A program made the position numbers and the translations under genes. A stretch of 64,000 nt of DNA. Source: Struthio camelus (Eukaryota > Chordata > Aves > Struthioniformes > Struthionidae). The notes below the pieces were generated by a model that saw nothing but the letters and a program-made list of their open reading frames with translations, was not told where the DNA came from and made no database searches. Location of the stretch: positions 80,164,641-80,228,640 of the forward strand of contig NC_090946.1 in the NCBI RefSeq assembly GCF_040807025.1, written 5' to 3'. Shown here piece by piece: positions 61,820-64,000 of this stretch; position 1 is the stretch's first letter; every line of letters starts with the position of its first letter.

Positions 61820-64000
61820 GTGAGTGCTTCATAATATTTGCAGTAACAATTCTAGCCTGAATACAAGACTGACGTTATAAATGACAGCAGACCCTTCAGT
61901 TTAAGCTCTTTTTTTTCCTGCTCTGTCCCCCCACTCCAAGTCATTAGTCTTTTTACTGTGAGTACACTACTTGCTATGTTAATTTGAACACATGGGCCTA
62001 ATGTGAGAGCAGTTGCAAGTCAGAAGAACAAAGTTATATTCTGTTCTCGTGGCCACTATTTCTGACTTTCAGGGGAGTAGTCAGTGTATTTATAGCACCT
62101 TTGGTTAGTGACTTGGCTGAGAGGAGACAGATTGGCATTTGGCCCAAATCAAGGGGAATCTCCACTGTTCCTGCTGGATGTCAGAAAAGTGGGCAAGTGA
62201 AGTGCATCCTCATGAGGAAGGGAAAATGAGCAGTTAAGTGAACGCTGGCATTCTTAACAACGCAGAGTTATTTAATACAGTTAGAAGCTATTGTTCTAAG
62301 TCTGCTCACTGAATTCACTGCACAGATACCTGACAAAAAGTAAAGCGTGGTTAAAAGCTTACCAGAGCTTTTCATTGAATGCCTTTTGGGAGGATTGGTT
62401 TGCATATGGTTTTTGGTTTGAGATCTGTGCTAACTCAGAAGGGCATTCAGGGTGCTGGTGAGTGGGAAGAGAAACTCTTGAGCTGTTGTGAATCCTGTCC
62501 CTGAAAACGTTCCTGTTGAACATTAGAAGAAAATGTAAGTCTTGATGACAGTACTGGGAGGGTGAGGTAGTGTTAAGGAATGCTTCATTAACTGAAAGAG
62601 GGGGCTAAAAATGTGTTAATCGCATGTGTGTGTTGTGCAGATGGTTTAGCAGGTGTGTCGCAAATAGTTCCACTGCCCTTTTCCATTGAAGTCAACAGAA
62701 ACAGTAACACAACCGGTGATCCTTATGAAAGCGTTTGTAGAGCTGGATTGCAGATGTCATGATAAGAGCTTTGTAAACCTCCCTTTAAATGCAGAATGGC
62801 AACGTAGGTCAGCGCTTATGTCAGTGACTGTGGTGCCATAGCCGTGGTGTGTACCATCTTGTCAGCAGGCTCCTGTGTTCGTTTAGCTCGTTGTTCCACT
62901 CTAGTGTTCTCTGGTATGATAGAGTAGACCTCTTTATTCCACTGCTGTATCATTTGTCACCTCAAAGTAACTGCCTGCTCTTCCCTACTCTCCCTGTTCT
63001 AGCACTTTGCTGCTTTTTCATTCGTGATGTTTAAGAGCAAATGAGCAAAAGCAAAGAGAAAGATCTTATAGCCGTTGATGAAAAGCTGGAACTAGTCACC
63101 AAAATACATTTAAAAACAGATTTTTTTTTAGGAGACATATCAATTACACTGCATATGCAGATGACCTACATTATGAGTTGCTGTTTTAACAGCTACCAGA
63201 AATAAAACTCCTACCTTGGAATCATTAAGGTTCTCTGCTTTGTCTTTCTCCCTACCCTGTTTGCACTGAAAATGCATACAGGGTTTTTGTGTGGATTAAT
63301 CTCAGCTCGGGGTGCAGGTATCCATTCCATGAGAAGTCCCACTTTAACTAGCAGTCCAATATATGAAATTCCTTTTAGATAAAAGGAAAACAAGACTTTC
63401 AGTGCTTCAGTAAATCTCATTCTAGTCTCAGATGCCTTCAAGAAATATCAGGCTGGTACTGCACATTAGCATAAATGCTAATTATTGGCATAAATTCTGT
63501 AAAATATTCTGTACAAAGACTGCAAATGAAAGTATCGTCTTAGATTGAAATCCCTTTCTTTTTAATAGTTGAAATCTTATCAGTGAGGAGGATCCCATCT
63601 GCTCTAGGAAGAGATTTTAGAAGAAATGTCTGCCAGGCAAGCACGGTGGCAGTTTTCACAAGCTGTATTCCCAGCACTGTCCAACACTTTCTGTTAGCAC
63701 TTTCATCTGTGTGTGTGTGTGTGTGTTGTGCGCACGCGTGGTGGAGGGGGCGGCTTACATTCTTTTGCATCAGAGACACAAGAAGTCAAATGTTGCCATT
63801 TGAAAAAAGGATAAGATGGCTAAGCAAAGTTTTGGACCCTTCACACTTTAAAGTAGAAGCTAAAGGGAAAAGAGTTCAGTGGGTGTTTTCTTTTAAACAC
63901 GCATCCTTTAGTAGGAAATCTGTACTTACAGTCACACTAAGTCTGTAACTTAACCCATAGGTCAGCCCCTCTGTGACACTACTCTTCCTTTCTTCCATCC
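61820..64000 (+). other. DDHD1: DDHD1 intron 4, 5' part
   Basis: The intron begins GTGAGT. I looked for the next expected exon (beginning with a Met-Arg-Glu-Ala-type sequence) and did not find it before the window ends, so the rest is taken as intron. A possible fragment of an old palindromic repeat, 'ttttccattgaagtcaacag', lies near 62680-62700. Confidence 0.75.
63708..63726 (+). repeat. (TG)n microsatellite
   Basis: About nine and a half TG units are followed by 'tgtgcgcacgcgtgg', a short alternating purine-pyrimidine extension. It is likely length-variable. Confidence 0.92.

Overview
The window looks like vertebrate nuclear DNA, most probably from a bird. Short coding exons with clean GT/AG borders sit in long non-coding sequence. 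The few recognisable transposons are mainly CR1-type LINE fragments, two of them with the bird-style 3' end (ATTCTRTG-like octamers). The introns are compact for this gene. There is no sign of bacterial, viral or organellar gene organisation, and the species cannot be named from the sequence.

Only one protein-coding gene is supported: the 5' part of DDHD1 on the + strand, a phosphatidic-acid-preferring phospholipase A1. Four coding exons are visible (27497-28217, 45506-45679, 59590-59718, 61672-61819). They encode about the first 390 residues, ending just after the V-V-H-G-I-G-Q segment at the start of the lipase domain. All four donor sites are GT, and the three acceptors inside the window are AG. 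The joins keep one frame (phase 1, 1, 1, then 2). The remaining exons, with the catalytic serine motif and the DDHD domain, lie beyond 64000.

Layout. Positions 1-25850 are intergenic sequence upstream of DDHD1. In mammals this side of DDHD1 is the gene-poor interval towards BMP4, so distal enhancers are plausible here but not shown. The interval holds a MIR-like SINE fragment, an old palindromic repeat, a transcription-factor motif cluster near 7.7 kb and a decayed LINE at 22.9-24.3 kb. Positions 25850-28350 are a GC-rich promoter and CpG-island block with GC boxes, an upstream ATG, a CA/G microsatellite and a degenerate minisatellite of roughly 40 bp period. Exon 1 lies in this island. A strongly G-rich minisatellite of about 42 bp period starts about 150 bp after the exon 1 donor (28.35-29.56 kb) and fades into diverged copies towards 31.1 kb. 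Intron 1 (17.3 kb) and intron 2 (13.8 kb) are AT-richer and hold simple repeats. Intron 2 also carries a tail-to-tail pair of CR1 fragments and a decayed reverse transcriptase with DIRS-type motifs. Intron 3 is short (2.0 kb), and intron 4 runs off the window.

I found no new multi-gene system. The observations most worth checking are the graded G-rich minisatellite beside exon 1, the DIRS-like relic in intron 2, and an upstream ATG whose reading frame overlaps the DDHD1 start.
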